NCBI RefSeq assembly: GCF_013409575.1
Contig: NZ_JACCCY010000002.1
Coordinates: 806,001 to 870,000, forward strand
DNA: 64,000 nt
Reading direction: 5' to 3'
Source: Macellibacteroides fermentans
GTDB lineage: Bacteria; Bacteroidota; Bacteroidia; Bacteroidales; Tannerellaceae
The notes beneath the pieces were generated by a model. It ran no database searches. It was not told where the DNA came from and saw only the letters and a program-made list of their open reading frames with translations. This document shows, one piece after another, positions 8,903 to 19,300 of this stretch (position 1 is its first letter; each line of letters starts with the position of its first letter). A program made the position numbers and the translations under genes.

Positions 8903-8910
8903 TACTTTTG
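8903..8910 (+). promoter_or_regulatory. -7 promoter element of ftsK operon
   Basis: TACTTTTG fits TAnnTTTG and ends 38 bases before the ftsK ATG. No clear -33 partner lies at standard spacing. Confidence 0.4.
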
Positions 8911-8948
8911 CATTGTGAGATAAAATAGATCTCTTAATTTAGAATTTT

Positions 8949-11411
8949 ATGGCAAAAAAGAGCAATACGAAGCAAACAACTGTTACACCTGGTTTCTTTA
9001 CTTTACTAAAGGAGTTCTTTACCAATGAACGTACCCGTTTTATAAGCGGGCTGATTATATCCTTTGTTACAGTATATGTAGGCCTTTCACTTATATCCTT
9101 TTTCTTTACAGGAGGGATTGATCAAAGTAAAATTGACAATGTACCATTGGGGGATTTAGTGTTGAACAAGGGTTCTGTTTCAAACTGGACGGGGGTGAGA
9201 GGTGCGTATTTAGCTGATTTACTAATGAATCGCTGGTTTGGAATCTCCTCTTTTGTCATTTTATTCTTTTTAGGATCCTTGGGAGCCAAGCTGATGAATC
9301 TAAACAATGTATCGTTACTAAGACGTTTTATATTCAGTGCTACGTTATTGATCTGGGGATCTCTGTTTTTTGCTTTTGTCTTTTTAAAAGGATATGAAGA
9401 CACTTTTATTTATCTGGGGGGGCAACACGGATATTACCTTTCCGAAAAAATGATTAACAATATAGGGGTACCCGGGACTTTCCTTTTTATTTTGGGAACC
9501 TTTCTTATTATAGCTGTCTTTTGCAGCAAGAGGACAATTCCATTTCTTCAGAAATTATTCTCGTTCTCTTGGTTCAGAGAACGATTTGATAGAAAGAAAA
9601 CTTCTATGTCTGGAACAGTGGAAGAAGAATCCGGAGACTTAATTGCCGAATTTGATACGGAGAAGGAGTTGGAGGAGGCCGAATCTCAATTTGAAAACAA
9701 AGCTCCTGCCGAAAAAACTGTTCGTCTTACCTATGCAGACGCGATTGAAGAAGATTCCTTCGAGATTAATGTACCTCAGGGAGAGGAGGTTTACGAGAGT
9801 TTTGCAGAACCTGTCCGGCCGTCGGAAGTGGTAGATGATGTGTTATTTACCATAGATGTTCCTACTGGAGACGACGACGTGTATGATGGCTCGTCAATGG
9901 GAGAGTACGATCCTAAACTTGATCTTTCGCAATACCGGTACCCGACTACCGACTTACTAAAAAAATACGATGTTGGAGATCATCAGGTGGATATGGAAGA
10001 GCAAAAAGCAAACCAGACACGTATTAAAACAACGCTTGAGAACTTTGGTATCAACATTGCCTCAATTAAAGCGACTGTAGGACCTACGCTTACGCTGTAT
10101 GAAGTAATTCCCGAAGCAGGTGTCCGTATTTCCAAAATCAGAAATCTGGAAGATGATATTGCATTAAGTTTGTCGGCCTTAGGGATCCGTATCATTGCTC
10201 CCATGCCAGGGAAAGGAACTATTGGTATTGAAGTGCCTAATAAAGATCCTCAGATTGTATCTATGCAATCTGTCATTGCATCCCGCAAGTTCCAGGAGTG
10301 CAAATACGATCTACCGGTTGCATTAGGTAAGACTATCACCAACGAAATTTACATGTTCGATCTTTGTAAAATGCCTCACCTTCTGGTTGCCGGGGCCACC
10401 GGACAAGGTAAATCTGTTGGTCTGAATGCTATTATCACGTCATTGCTTTATAAGAAACATCCTTCAGAATTGAAGTTTGTCCTGGTCGATCCCAAAATGG
10501 TTGAATTTAGTATCTATTCTGAGATCGAGCGGCATTATCTGGCCAAGTTGCCTGATGCTGATAAGGCCATCATCACCGATTTTACGAAGGTGATCCAGAC
10601 ATTGAATTCGCTTTGTAAAGAGATGGACGACCGGTACGATCTGTTGATGAAAGCCCATACCCGAAACATAAAGGAGTACAATGAAAAATTTATTAAAAGA
10701 CGCCTGAATCCGGAAAAGGGGCATAAATACATGCCTTATATTGTGGTGATTATAGACGAGTTTGGAGATTTGATCATGACTGCAGGAAAAGAAATAGAAC
10801 TTCCTATTGCACGTATTGCTCAGAAAGCCAGAGCTGTAGGTATTCATATGGTGATTGCCACCCAGCGTCCTTCAACCAATATTATCACCGGAACCATTAA
10901 AGCGAACTTCCCGGCACGTTTAGCTTTCAGGGTATCCTCTATGATTGACTCGCGTACCATTTTAGATTCGCCGGGTGCTAATCAGCTTATTGGACGAGGT
11001 GACCTTCTTTTCTCGCAGGGTAACGACATGATTCGAGTTCAGTGTGCGTTTGTAGATACCCCCGAAGTTGAACAAGTAGCCTCATTTATCGGTTCACAAC
11101 AAGGATATCCCACGGCATTCCAGTTACCCGAATACGTTGGTGAAAATGATGGAGATAAAATGCCCGGAGCCGTTGACTTGTCAGATCGTGATCCTCTGTT
11201 TGATGAAGCTGCCCGTTTGTTGGTTATTCAGCAACAAGGATCTACCTCTCTAATCCAGCGTAAGTTTGCCATTGGCTACAATCGCGCCGGTCGTTTGATG
11301 GATCAGCTCGAAGCCGCAGGGATTGTGGGCCCGTTTGAAGGAAGTAAAGCCAGACAAGTACTGATACAAGATGAATATAATTTAGAACGTCTTTTAAATT
11401 CACTTAAATAG
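8949..11411 (+). CDS. ftsK: FtsK/SpoIIIE DNA translocase
   Basis: An 820-residue septal DNA pump that clears and aligns chromosome termini at division. Seen: about four N-terminal membrane helices (to about residue 190), an acidic low-complexity linker (about 215-330), then the motor. Walker A is GATGQGKS (about 482-489) and Walker B is VVIIDEFGDL. The C-terminal winged-helix gamma domain includes IGYNRAGRLMDQLEAAGIV and would read polar chromosomal guide sequences. It is shorter in the linker than E. coli FtsK, as usual outside proteobacteria. It is followed 9 bases later by lolA and then trxB, a common Bacteroidales order. Confidence 0.95.
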   Translation: MAKKSNTKQTTVTPGFFTLLKEFFTNERTRFISGLIISFVTVYVGLSLISFFFTGGIDQSKIDNVPLGDLVLNKGSVSNWTGVRGAYLADLLMNRWFGISSFVILFFLGSLGAKLMNLNNVSLLRRFIFSATLLIWGSLFFAFVFLKGYEDTFIYLGGQHGYYLSEKMINNIGVPGTFLFILGTFLIIAVFCSKRTIPFLQKLFSFSWFRERFDRKKTSMSGTVEEESGDLIAEFDTEKELEEAESQFENKAPAEKTVRLTYADAIEEDSFEINVPQGEEVYESFAEPVRPSEVVDDVLFTIDVPTGDDDVYDGSSMGEYDPKLDLSQYRYPTTDLLKKYDVGDHQVDMEEQKANQTRIKTTLENFGINIASIKATVGPTLTLYEVIPEAGVRISKIRNLEDDIALSLSALGIRIIAPMPGKGTIGIEVPNKDPQIVSMQSVIASRKFQECKYDLPVALGKTITNEIYMFDLCKMPHLLVAGATGQGKSVGLNAIITSLLYKKHPSELKFVLVDPKMVEFSIYSEIERHYLAKLPDADKAIITDFTKVIQTLNSLCKEMDDRYDLLMKAHTRNIKEYNEKFIKRRLNPEKGHKYMPYIVVIIDEFGDLIMTAGKEIELPIARIAQKARAVGIHMVIATQRPSTNIITGTIKANFPARLAFRVSSMIDSRTILDSPGANQLIGRGDLLFSQGNDMIRVQCAFVDTPEVEQVASFIGSQQGYPTAFQLPEYVGENDGDKMPGAVDLSDRDPLFDEAARLLVIQQQGSTSLIQRKFAIGYNRAGRLMDQLEAAGIVGPFEGSKARQVLIQDEYNLERLLNSLK

Positions 11412-11420
11412 ACAGAAAAT

Positions 11421-12089
11421 ATGAAGATGAATAATAAAAAACAGATGGGACGAATCGCATTATTTGTTATAGCTTTGCTATTGGGTTTGTCGGGTGCTGT
11501 TTTTGCTCAGCAAGCAGAAGCCGTTTTAGATAAAGCGTCTCAGAAATACAAAGAATCAAACGGTATATCTGCCGTGTTTAATTTGCAGATTCGTTCTAAA
11601 GCGAATCAGAAAGCAGAGGTGATAGAGGGTAGCATACAGATGAAAGGTGATAAATTCACCTTAAAGACTCCTCAATCCTATACATGGTATGATGGAGCAA
11701 CTCAATGGGTGTATATGGAGCAAACCGAAGAGGTAAATGTCAGTAAGCCGGAAGGCGACGAATTACAGTTTACCAATCCGGTTGTATTACTTAATACATA
11801 CAAAAAAGGATTTACAGCCAAACACAAAGGCGAAAGTACCAATCAAAGCGGTAAGAAGGTATTTGATATTACGCTTGTTCCAAAGAACAGAAAAAGCGAT
11901 ATCAGTAAAATCGATCTGAGGATTGATAAAATAACCAATTTTCCTGCATCCATAACAGTTACTAATAAAAACGGAGTAAGCAATACTATTCTTATTAGTA
12001 AATTGGTAACGGGAGTAAACCAATCTGCATCCGTATTTGTTTTCGATCAGAGAAAGTTTCCAAATGCAGAAATTATCGATCTTAGATAA
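11421..12089 (+). CDS. lolA: LolA-like outer membrane lipoprotein carrier
   Basis: A 222-residue periplasmic protein with an N-terminal signal peptide (hydrophobic core about residues 11-26, probable cleavage after VFAQ). The rest is a LolA/LolB-type half-barrel: DKASQKYKESNGISAVF at the start of the mature part and KGDKFTLKTPQSYTWYDG for the lipid-cavity strands. LolA ferries lipoproteins from the LolCDE transporter to the outer membrane. An alternative ATG lies two codons downstream. It sits between ftsK and trxB on the same strand with short spacing. Confidence 0.88.
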   Translation: MKMNNKKQMGRIALFVIALLLGLSGAVFAQQAEAVLDKASQKYKESNGISAVFNLQIRSKANQKAEVIEGSIQMKGDKFTLKTPQSYTWYDGATQWVYMEQTEEVNVSKPEGDELQFTNPVVLLNTYKKGFTAKHKGESTNQSGKKVFDITLVPKNRKSDISKIDLRIDKITNFPASITVTNKNGVSNTILISKLVTGVNQSASVFVFDQRKFPNAEIIDLR

Positions 12090-12114
12090 AACATAACATA
12101 AATAATATTTGAAT

Positions 12115-13068
12115 ATGAGTGATACTGTAAACGAAAAAGTACGTTGCCTGATTATCGGATCAGGACCTGCGGGTTACACTGCGGCAATCTATGCGTCCAG
12201 AGCAAATCTTTCACCTGTCCTATATGAAGGAATTCAACCGGGAGGACAGCTTACAACGACAACCGAAGTAGAAAACTTCCCCGGTTATCCTGAAGGAATC
12301 ACCGGTCCGGAATTAATGGAAGATCTTAAAAAACAGGCCGTTCGCTTTGGGACAGATGTTCGTTATGGACACGCAACAGCTACCGATTTGTCGGCTGCCC
12401 CATATAAAGTAACCATTGATGGTGAAAAAGTGATAGAGGCCGAAACAATCATTATTTCAACAGGAGCTACAGCCAAATACCTGGGATTGCCGGACGAGCA
12501 GAAATATGCAGGTATGGGAGTATCTGCTTGTGCTACATGTGACGGATTCTTTTATCGTAAAAAAACGGTAGCAGTAGTTGGGGGAGGAGATACCGCTTGT
12601 GAAGAAGCGCTTTACCTCGCAGGATTAGCTAAACATGTTTATCTGATTGTCCGTAAACCCTTCCTACGTGCATCAAAAGTAATGCAGGAGCGTGTTTTCA
12701 AGGCCGAAAACATTACCGTATTGTTCGAACATAATACCCTTGGGCTATTTGGCGAAAACGGAGTTGAAGGAGCACATCTGGTTAAAAGAATGGGGGAAGC
12801 AGACGAAGAAAAAGTCGACATCGCCATTGATGGTTTCTTCCTTGCAATAGGACACACGCCTAATTCAGATATTTTTAAACCCTGGATTGAAACAGATTCT
12901 GTAGGATATATTAAAACAATTCCTGATACACCTCGTACAAATGTTCCGGGAGTGTTTGCTGCCGGCGATGTGGCCGATCCCCATTACCGCCAGGCTATTA
13001 CCGCTGCCGGAAGTGGTTGTAAGGCCGCTATGGAAGCCGAACGTTATCTTTCAGAACTTGGTAAGTAA
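12115..13068 (+). CDS. trxB: thioredoxin-disulfide reductase
   Basis: A 317-residue flavoprotein reducing thioredoxin with NADPH. Seen: the FAD-binding GSGPAGYTAA, the redox pair Cys139/Cys142 in SACATCDG, the NADPH-binding GGGDTACEEA, and the C-terminal FAD motif GVFAAGDVAD. The open frame extends six bases upstream to a TTG, but the ATG at 12115 gives the normal N-terminus and is preferred. It is the third gene of the ftsK-lolA-trxB run and is followed immediately by a terminator. Confidence 0.95.
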   Translation: MSDTVNEKVRCLIIGSGPAGYTAAIYASRANLSPVLYEGIQPGGQLTTTTEVENFPGYPEGITGPELMEDLKKQAVRFGTDVRYGHATATDLSAAPYKVTIDGEKVIEAETIIISTGATAKYLGLPDEQKYAGMGVSACATCDGFFYRKKTVAVVGGGDTACEEALYLAGLAKHVYLIVRKPFLRASKVMQERVFKAENITVLFEHNTLGLFGENGVEGAHLVKRMGEADEEKVDIAIDGFFLAIGHTPNSDIFKPWIETDSVGYIKTIPDTPRTNVPGVFAAGDVADPHYRQAITAAGSGCKAAMEAERYLSELGK

Positions 13069-13079
13069 AATTTTATTAT

Positions 13080-13113
13080 GGGAGACTGCCTGAAACAGTC
13101 TCCCTCTCTTTTA
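13080..13113 (+). terminator. terminator after trxB
   Basis: GGGAGACTG pairs with CAGTCTCCC across a seven-base loop, followed by a pyrimidine/T-rich run. Its presence shows that the long open frame beginning at 13078 is not the start of the next gene. Confidence 0.85.
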
Positions 13114-13140
13114 TATAAATACTTAAATCTCAAAAGTACC

Positions 13141-13908
13141 ATGAAAATTAAAAATTTCTTTCTCATTCTTCTTTGTTTATCCCTTGGTCTTTCTGCCGGG
13201 GCAAAAAATAAAACAAAAGTAATTGCACACAGGGGGTATTGGAAAATTGAAGGCTCGGCTCAGAACTCGATTAAATCTCTTGAAGAGGCTGATCGTATTG
13301 AGGTGTACGGCTCTGAATTTGATGTCCACCTTACAGCCGATAATGAGGCAATTGTGTTTCACGACAATAAAGTAAACGATATCAAAGTTCAGGAAGTAAA
13401 TTACGACAAGCTGAAAGATATTCAACTTGCCAATGGCGAAAAGATCCCCACTTTAGATCAATATTTGCAAAAAGGTAAAAAATTAAAGAAAGCGAAGCTG
13501 ATATTTGAATTAAAGTCTCACGCCACACCTCAGCGAGACAGAGAGGCTGCTGCTTTCATATTAAACAAAATCAAAGAATACAAGCTCCAGAAGAAGACAG
13601 AATACATCGCCTTTAGTCTGGAAGCAGCCAAAGAGATCATTCGTTTGGATAAAAAGGCAAAAGTATCCTATCTTAACGGCGAACTTTCCCCAAAAGAATT
13701 GAAATCGTTAGGATTTGCAGGTCTTGATTATAATTACAATGTAATTAAGAAACACCCGGAATGGGTTAAGGAGGCTAAAGATTTAGACCTGACAGTTAAT
13801 GTGTGGACAGTCAATACGGCTGAGCAAATGCAGGAAATGATTGCTCTTGGAGTCGATTATATTACGACAGACTATCCCGAGTTACTTCAACAAGAGTTGA
13901 AAAAATAA
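13141..13908 (+). CDS. glycerophosphodiester phosphodiesterase family protein
   Basis: A 255-residue GDPD-family TIM barrel that hydrolyses glycerophosphodiesters to glycerol-3-phosphate and an alcohol. Seen: VIAHRGYW with the catalytic His/Arg, EFDVHLTADNEAIVFHD with the metal-binding Glu/Asp and second His, and the C-terminal TVNVWTVNT. The open frame could start at 13078, but that segment codes through the trxB terminator hairpin. The ATG at 13141 begins a clean signal peptide (MKIKNFFLILLCLSLGLSAG), so it is the better start and predicts export. It converges on nfeD through a strong terminator. Confidence 0.9.
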   Translation: MKIKNFFLILLCLSLGLSAGAKNKTKVIAHRGYWKIEGSAQNSIKSLEEADRIEVYGSEFDVHLTADNEAIVFHDNKVNDIKVQEVNYDKLKDIQLANGEKIPTLDQYLQKGKKLKKAKLIFELKSHATPQRDREAAAFILNKIKEYKLQKKTEYIAFSLEAAKEIIRLDKKAKVSYLNGELSPKELKSLGFAGLDYNYNVIKKHPEWVKEAKDLDLTVNVWTVNTAEQMQEMIALGVDYITTDYPELLQQELKK

Positions 13909-13956
13909 AAACAATAATCCCCGTCTGCAGAAAAATAGACGGGGATTATTGTTTTT
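13908..13956. terminator. strong bidirectional terminator
   Basis: ACAATAATCCCCGTCT pairs perfectly with AGACGGGGATTATTGT around a ten-base loop, flanked by A-run and T-run. It serves the convergent GDPD and NfeD genes. Confidence 0.92.
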
Positions 13957-13961
13957 ATGAA

Positions 13962-15347
13962 TCAGGATTCAAGCTTCTCTACATACAGCTGGCTATTCTC
14001 AAAACGTATCACCTTCACATTTGTCCCTTTCTCAATAAATCCCGATTCTGAAACCGCATCAAATTGAGCATTATCAATTTCAATTTTCCCCGAAGGCCGC
14101 AGAACGGTTGTGGTCTTTCCTGTTTTACCAATAAAAGCATTTAATTCGGGTGTAGACAGTGACTGTTCCAGATCGGTTGCAAGAGCTACATTCTTCAATA
14201 ATCCCTTTTCCCCTATCTTATTTGAAAGCCAAATCATTAAAACAAAACTGCCTCCAATCCCCATTAGAACTGTAAGCACAGCCTTCCCCGAGTCGGTACC
14301 ACTTATACCTCTAAAGTCGAAATCTGTGTTGTTAAGCAAGCTGAGCGTAAGTCCCCCAACAATAAATACAATTCCGGTAATACCGGTTACTCCAAACCCC
14401 GGAATAATAAAAAGTTCCACCGCAATTAATATCAGTCCGGCTACGAAGACCAATATTTCCCAATTTTGAGCCAAACCGTCAATATAAAGAGGGGCAAAAT
14501 AAAGAATAGCACCGGTAACTGCTGCAGCCAATGGGAAACCGATGCCCGGTGATTGCATTTCGAAATAGATACCACCGATGATGCACATTATCAATAAGGA
14601 TTGTATAAAAGGATTCATTAAAAACCCTTTAATTTTATCAGCAAAAGAGGGTTTATACGTTTTTAATTCGTAGTTCTTGTATCCCAGATAAGAGGTGACG
14701 ACTTCGTCTACCGATTCGGCAATCCCATCACAATACCCCCAGGTAACTGCCTCATCAGCTGTGAATGTAAGTACCTTTCCGCTGTCAATCAAATTAGGGA
14801 TTGCTATTCGGTCGTCCACCATCGCCTCGGCAATACGAGGATCTCTTTTCCACTTATAGATTGTATCGTTTCCTTGTACTATTGTATCTTTTCCGTGAGC
14901 TTCGGCTGTCGACCTGATCATCGACCGCATATAAGACTGATATTTGTCCGGCAGAGCTTCACCTGTCTGATTAACTACTGTAGCCGCACCTATATTTGCC
15001 CCTTTTCGCATATATATCTTTTTACAAGCAATTGAGATCAGAGCACCTGCCGAAGCAGCATTGTTATCAATAAAAACATGCACAGGAACCTTGCTGTATA
15101 GGATTGCGGTCCGCATGGAATCGGCGGCTTCAAGAAGTCCGCCGTATGTATTCATGTGGATGATTACAGCCCGAGCGTTCAGCTGGTTTGCTTCAGTCAA
15201 TCCTTTACTTAAATAAATTCTTGCAGCATTATCTATTTCCTTATTTATATTAATAGTGTAGATAAGCGGAATGTTTTTATTTTGCGCATTTAGAAGAAAT
15301 AGCGGAGCAATCAATCCTGCCAGCAAAAGCGAAAGGAATGTTTTCAT
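13962..15347 (-). CDS. NfeD family membrane-bound serine protease
   Basis: A 461-residue long-form NfeD (ClpP-class, site-1507-like) protein. A signal peptide or anchor is followed by a ClpP-like protease domain with the nucleophile Ser in NNAASAGALIS. Four to five membrane helices (about 250-375) follow, then a soluble NfeD OB-fold at the C-terminus (about 390-460). Archaeal relatives cleave the C-terminal region of stomatins, linking the family to membrane quality control. No stomatin/SPFH gene is next to it here, though such genes are frequent partners. It is monocistronic and convergent with the GDPD gene. Confidence 0.9.
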   Translation of the reverse strand: MKTFLSLLLAGLIAPLFLLNAQNKNIPLIYTININKEIDNAARIYLSKGLTEANQLNARAVIIHMNTYGGLLEAADSMRTAILYSKVPVHVFIDNNAASAGALISIACKKIYMRKGANIGAATVVNQTGEALPDKYQSYMRSMIRSTAEAHGKDTIVQGNDTIYKWKRDPRIAEAMVDDRIAIPNLIDSGKVLTFTADEAVTWGYCDGIAESVDEVVTSYLGYKNYELKTYKPSFADKIKGFLMNPFIQSLLIMCIIGGIYFEMQSPGIGFPLAAAVTGAILYFAPLYIDGLAQNWEILVFVAGLILIAVELFIIPGFGVTGITGIVFIVGGLTLSLLNNTDFDFRGISGTDSGKAVLTVLMGIGGSFVLMIWLSNKIGEKGLLKNVALATDLEQSLSTPELNAFIGKTGKTTTVLRPSGKIEIDNAQFDAVSESGFIEKGTNVKVIRFENSQLYVEKLES

Positions 15348-15438
15348 ATTGATATTGTTTGATTAATTCGTTACAACTGCTGTAAAGTTACATTAATTTC
15401 TTAAGTTGTGATTTTTATTATTAATTTTTCTCAAACAA

Positions 15439-15469
15439 TTGTTTAATTAAAAAATAATACATATATTTG
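15439..15469 (+). promoter_or_regulatory. promoter of the sigma factor gene
   Basis: TTG (15439-15441), a 20-base spacer and TATATTTG (15462-15469) match the Bacteroidetes -33/-7 pattern. The TTG that could open a longer reading frame at 15467 lies inside this -7 box, so translation must begin further on, at 15533. Confidence 0.65.
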
Positions 15470-15532
15470 TCAAAACTCCTAACGAGGGGTAAAGGATTAA
15501 TTAACCGATGTTTAACTTTATATACGTGTGGT

Positions 15533-16042
15533 ATGAACGCATTGCAATTTCAGAAAAAATTATTGGGCATGCAGGAAAACATGATGAATTTTGCTTTAAT
15601 GCTCACAGCGAACAGGGACGACGCGCAGGATTTGATGCAGGATACAACACTAAAGGTGTTGGACAATCAGGAGAAGTTTGTTGACAATATAAACTTTAAA
15701 GGATGGGTTCTGACAGTAATGCGAAATATATTTATTAACAACTATCATAAAATAGTACGAACACAAACGGTCGTTGATCAGGGAGTGGACCTCTATAATT
15801 TGAATGTAGTTAATGATTCAGGTTTTGATTCACCGGATGGTGCATATCAGATTCAGGAAATAACGAAAGCAATCAATAGCTTGAATAATGAGTTGAAGGT
15901 GCCTTTCTCTATGTTCCTAAGTGGTTATAAATACAACGAGATAGCCGACAAACTGGGAGTTCCACTTGGAACTGTAAAAAGTCGGATTTTCTTTGCAAGA
16001 CAAGAGCTACAAAAGGAACTTAAGGACTTCAGACAAGGATAA
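15533..16042 (+). CDS. RNA polymerase sigma-70 family (ECF-type) sigma factor
   Basis: A 169-residue group 4 sigma factor. Region 2 covers about residues 10-75 (ANRDDAQDLMQDTTLKVLDN and FKGWVLTVMRNIFINNYH) and region 4 about 110-165, with the helix-turn-helix YNEIADKLGVPLGTVKSRIFFARQEL. A TTG at 15467 would add 22 residues but overlaps the promoter; the ATG at 15533 gives the family-typical N-terminus. No FecR-like anti-sigma follows, so it is not a classic SusCD-linked sigma/anti-sigma pair and more resembles the stand-alone sigma factors conserved in Bacteroidales. A terminator separates it from the SusC gene. Confidence 0.92.
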   Translation: MNALQFQKKLLGMQENMMNFALMLTANRDDAQDLMQDTTLKVLDNQEKFVDNINFKGWVLTVMRNIFINNYHKIVRTQTVVDQGVDLYNLNVVNDSGFDSPDGAYQIQEITKAINSLNNELKVPFSMFLSGYKYNEIADKLGVPLGTVKSRIFFARQELQKELKDFRQG

Positions 16043-16056
16043 TTATTTGAATAAAA

Positions 16057-16086
16057 AGAGATTACATAAAGTAATCTCTTTTTTTT
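16057..16086 (+). terminator. terminator after sigma factor
   Basis: AGAGATTAC and GTAATCTCT form a nine-base-pair stem with a five-base ATAAA loop, followed by a T-run. Confidence 0.88.
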
Positions 16087-16200
16087 ATTATTGTGATTTC
16101 CAAATTCTAATCCATTTTTCTCTTTACATTTTTCGTTGCCTTCATTGATTAATCATTGATATGATTAAATAAACATGTTATACAAAATTGTTTTATAACA

Positions 16201-16310
16201 TATATTTGCAAAAACTGCTAATTATCCTTGATTTATGTAAAAAACTGCGCTAGAATGAAAAAAATAATTAAAATAATTTTGTGCGAACTAATTTTAATTA
16301 TATACATTTG
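16201..16310 (+). promoter_or_regulatory. promoter region of the SusC/SusD operon
   Basis: TTTG (16278-16281), a 21-base spacer and TACATTTG (16303-16310) form a strong Bacteroidetes promoter ending 52 bases before the preferred SusC start. A second -7-like TATATTTG lies upstream (16201-16208) without a clear -33, so tandem promoters are possible. The rest of the 319-base gap is A+T-rich and holds no gene; no regulator-binding repeat was recognised. Confidence 0.65.
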
Positions 16311-16361
16311 CGAAGTGCTCAAGAGTGAGCCTATTAATTAATGTTAACCTATTTTTTAGTT

Positions 16362-19300
16362 ATGATGAACAAACAGTTAGCTTTTGTTAAAAGCGGGCTT
16401 GGTTTGGCGCTCTGCTTTTTGCTAGTGGGTGCGGGTAATACACCTCCTTTGTATGCCGCCAACACTGAAGTGTCAGTAAACCAACAAGCTAGAACAGTTA
16501 CCGGTACGGTAAAAGACGCTAAAGGAGAAACTCTTTTAGGCGTGAACGTTGTGGTGAAGGGGACGACCAATGGTACCATTACAGACCTTGATGGTAAGTA
16601 TTCTCTCGAGGTTCCCTCGAACGCTATTCTTGAATTTTCTTATATCGGTTATGTTACCCAGGCAGTTCCTGTTACGGGTAGGGTAATGGATATTGTAATG
16701 AAGGAAGATGCCAGAAATCTGGACGAAGTTGTTGTTGTAGGTTACGGAACGCAGGCCAAGAAAGACATTACCGGATCTGTGGCTGTAGTGGACACTAAAG
16801 ACCTTCTAGCATCCAGTGGATCTTCTGCTACTCAACAGCTTCAGGGAAAAGCTGCCGGTGTTTATATCGGACAGAACGGTTCTCCCGGTGCTTCCACCAT
16901 GGTACGTATTCGTGGTATCAACACTGTAAACGATAACGGACCTCTATATGTTATCGACGGAGTATCAACTCGTAACCAGAACCTGAGCAGTTTAAACCCG
17001 AATGATATTGAAAGTATGCAGGTGTTGAAAGACGCATCAGCAGCTGCTATTTATGGTGCCCAGGCTGCCAATGGTGTAATTTTGATTACAACCAAAAAAG
17101 GAACACAGTCTGGTCAACCTAAACTAACTTATGATGGTTACTTTGGAATCCAAAAAACCGGAAAGAAATACGATGTATTAAACTCAACAGATCGCTTGAA
17201 CCTTGAATGGGAAGCTAAAGCAAACAATTATGCCATCAACGGCGTTAATAAATTGCCTTCACACGTTCAGTTTGGAACAGGAGCAAAGCCTGTAATTCCG
17301 AATTATCTAACACAAGCAGGTGCCGGAGGTAGTCAGAATATTGATCCTAATACTTATAGCTATCCTGGCAATACTATGGTACCATTCTCTAATACAGATT
17401 GGTGGGACGAAGTTGACCGTGTAGCACCAATGCAGAACCACCAAGTTGGCTTATCAGGAGGTACAGACAAAGGCCAGTATAACTTAAGTGCCAACTACTT
17501 CGATCAGAGAGGTACTGTAATCGAATCCTATTATACAAGATATCAGGTTCGTGCCAACTCTTCATTCAATGTACGTCCCTGGTTGCGTTTTGGAGAAAAC
17601 CTGACCTATGCATGGACTAAAGATCAGGGACTTACAAGTTCAGGAGCAGAGGACAATCCTTACTCTTGGACATATCGTGCCTCTCCTTACGTTCCTGTAT
17701 ATGATATCGCTGGAAATTTTGCAGGATCTAAGATTGCAGGTACCGGTAACTTCCAGAACGTGGTAGCTCAACAGAAACGTAATGTTGACAATTATTACAC
17801 CAATTCACGTATATTTGGTAACTTGTGGGGAGAAATAGACTTTATGAAAGGTCTTACTTTCAGAACCAACTTTGGTATGGACTACACAAGTGCTTATCAA
17901 TATCGTATGAGCAAAAAGAATCTTGAATTCTCTGAAACCCGTGGAACAAACGACCTGTTTGAACAATCAACATTCAACTTCCGTTGGGTATGGACCAATA
18001 CATTGGCCTTTGATACAAAATTTGGAGAAGATCATTCCTTGAAAGTATTATTAGGTACAGAAGCTATCCGCGATGGATTAGGCCGTGGTTTAAGTGGTCA
18101 GCGTTACGGTTATTTGTACGAAAATAATACAGACACTTGGGTGTTATCAATGGGTGTTAATGACTTGACTCGTGTTAACAATTCATGGTATAATGGAGAG
18201 TTTGCATTGTTTGGAATGTTTGGTCGTGCCGATTACGCATACCAGGATAAATATTTAGCAACAGTGATAGTTCGCCGAGACGGTGTTTCCCGTTTCTCTA
18301 AATCAAATCGTTACGGAACATTCCCATCTGTATCTTTAGGATGGCGTATTTCTGAAGAAGATTTCATGGAAAGCACACAAGATTGGTTGGACGACTTGAA
18401 ACTTCGTGTTGGTTATGGACAGACAGGTAATGCTGAAGTTCCTCGTGCTACGAACTTTGCCTACGAATTCTCTACTGAACCAACAACTACCGGTTACGAC
18501 TTAGGAGGTACCAATGGTACAACTTATACAGGATATAAATTGAACAGATTTGGTAACGAAGATACCAAATGGGAGTCAACCGATATGTTTAACGTAGGTT
18601 TGGATGCTACATTCCTGAATGGTAAATTTACTGCAGGTGTTGAATGGTACACCAAAAAGACATCAGATATGTTGGTACAGGCCTCTTATTCTGCTTTGGC
18701 GGGTGAAGCTGCAAAGCCTTACATCAACTTTGGTGATATGAAAAATAAAGGATTTGATGTAACCTTTAACTATAGAGATAATGCTGGTGATTGGAGTTGG
18801 GATTTAGGCTTGAACCTATCTCATTATAAAAACGAAGTTGTTCGTTTGGCCGAGGCCGACGATGCCTCTTTCTGGGGAGCAGGAGTACGTATTAGTGGTA
18901 ATGCAACGCGTACAACCAAAGGTCATCCAATTTCAGAATTCTACGGATATAAAGTGGTAGGTTTCTATGAAAGCGAAGCTGATTTAGCAGCTTCTCCTGT
19001 ACCTCTGGGTGTTGCAGACAGAGCTTCCATTAAGCCGAATGCATGGATTGGTAAATTTAAATTTGCTGATGTTAACAACGACGGTAAAGTAACTACAGAC
19101 GACCGTACCTTTATTGGTTCACCTCATCCTGATTTGATTGCTGGTTTGAATGCAACAGTTACGTATAAGAATTTCGACTTTACGATGTTCTGGTATTCAA
19201 CTATTGGTAACGATTTATTTAATAACAATAAATATTTTACTGATTTCTGGTTGTTTGAAGGAAACCGTTCCACAACTATGCGCGATAAATCATGGAAGGC

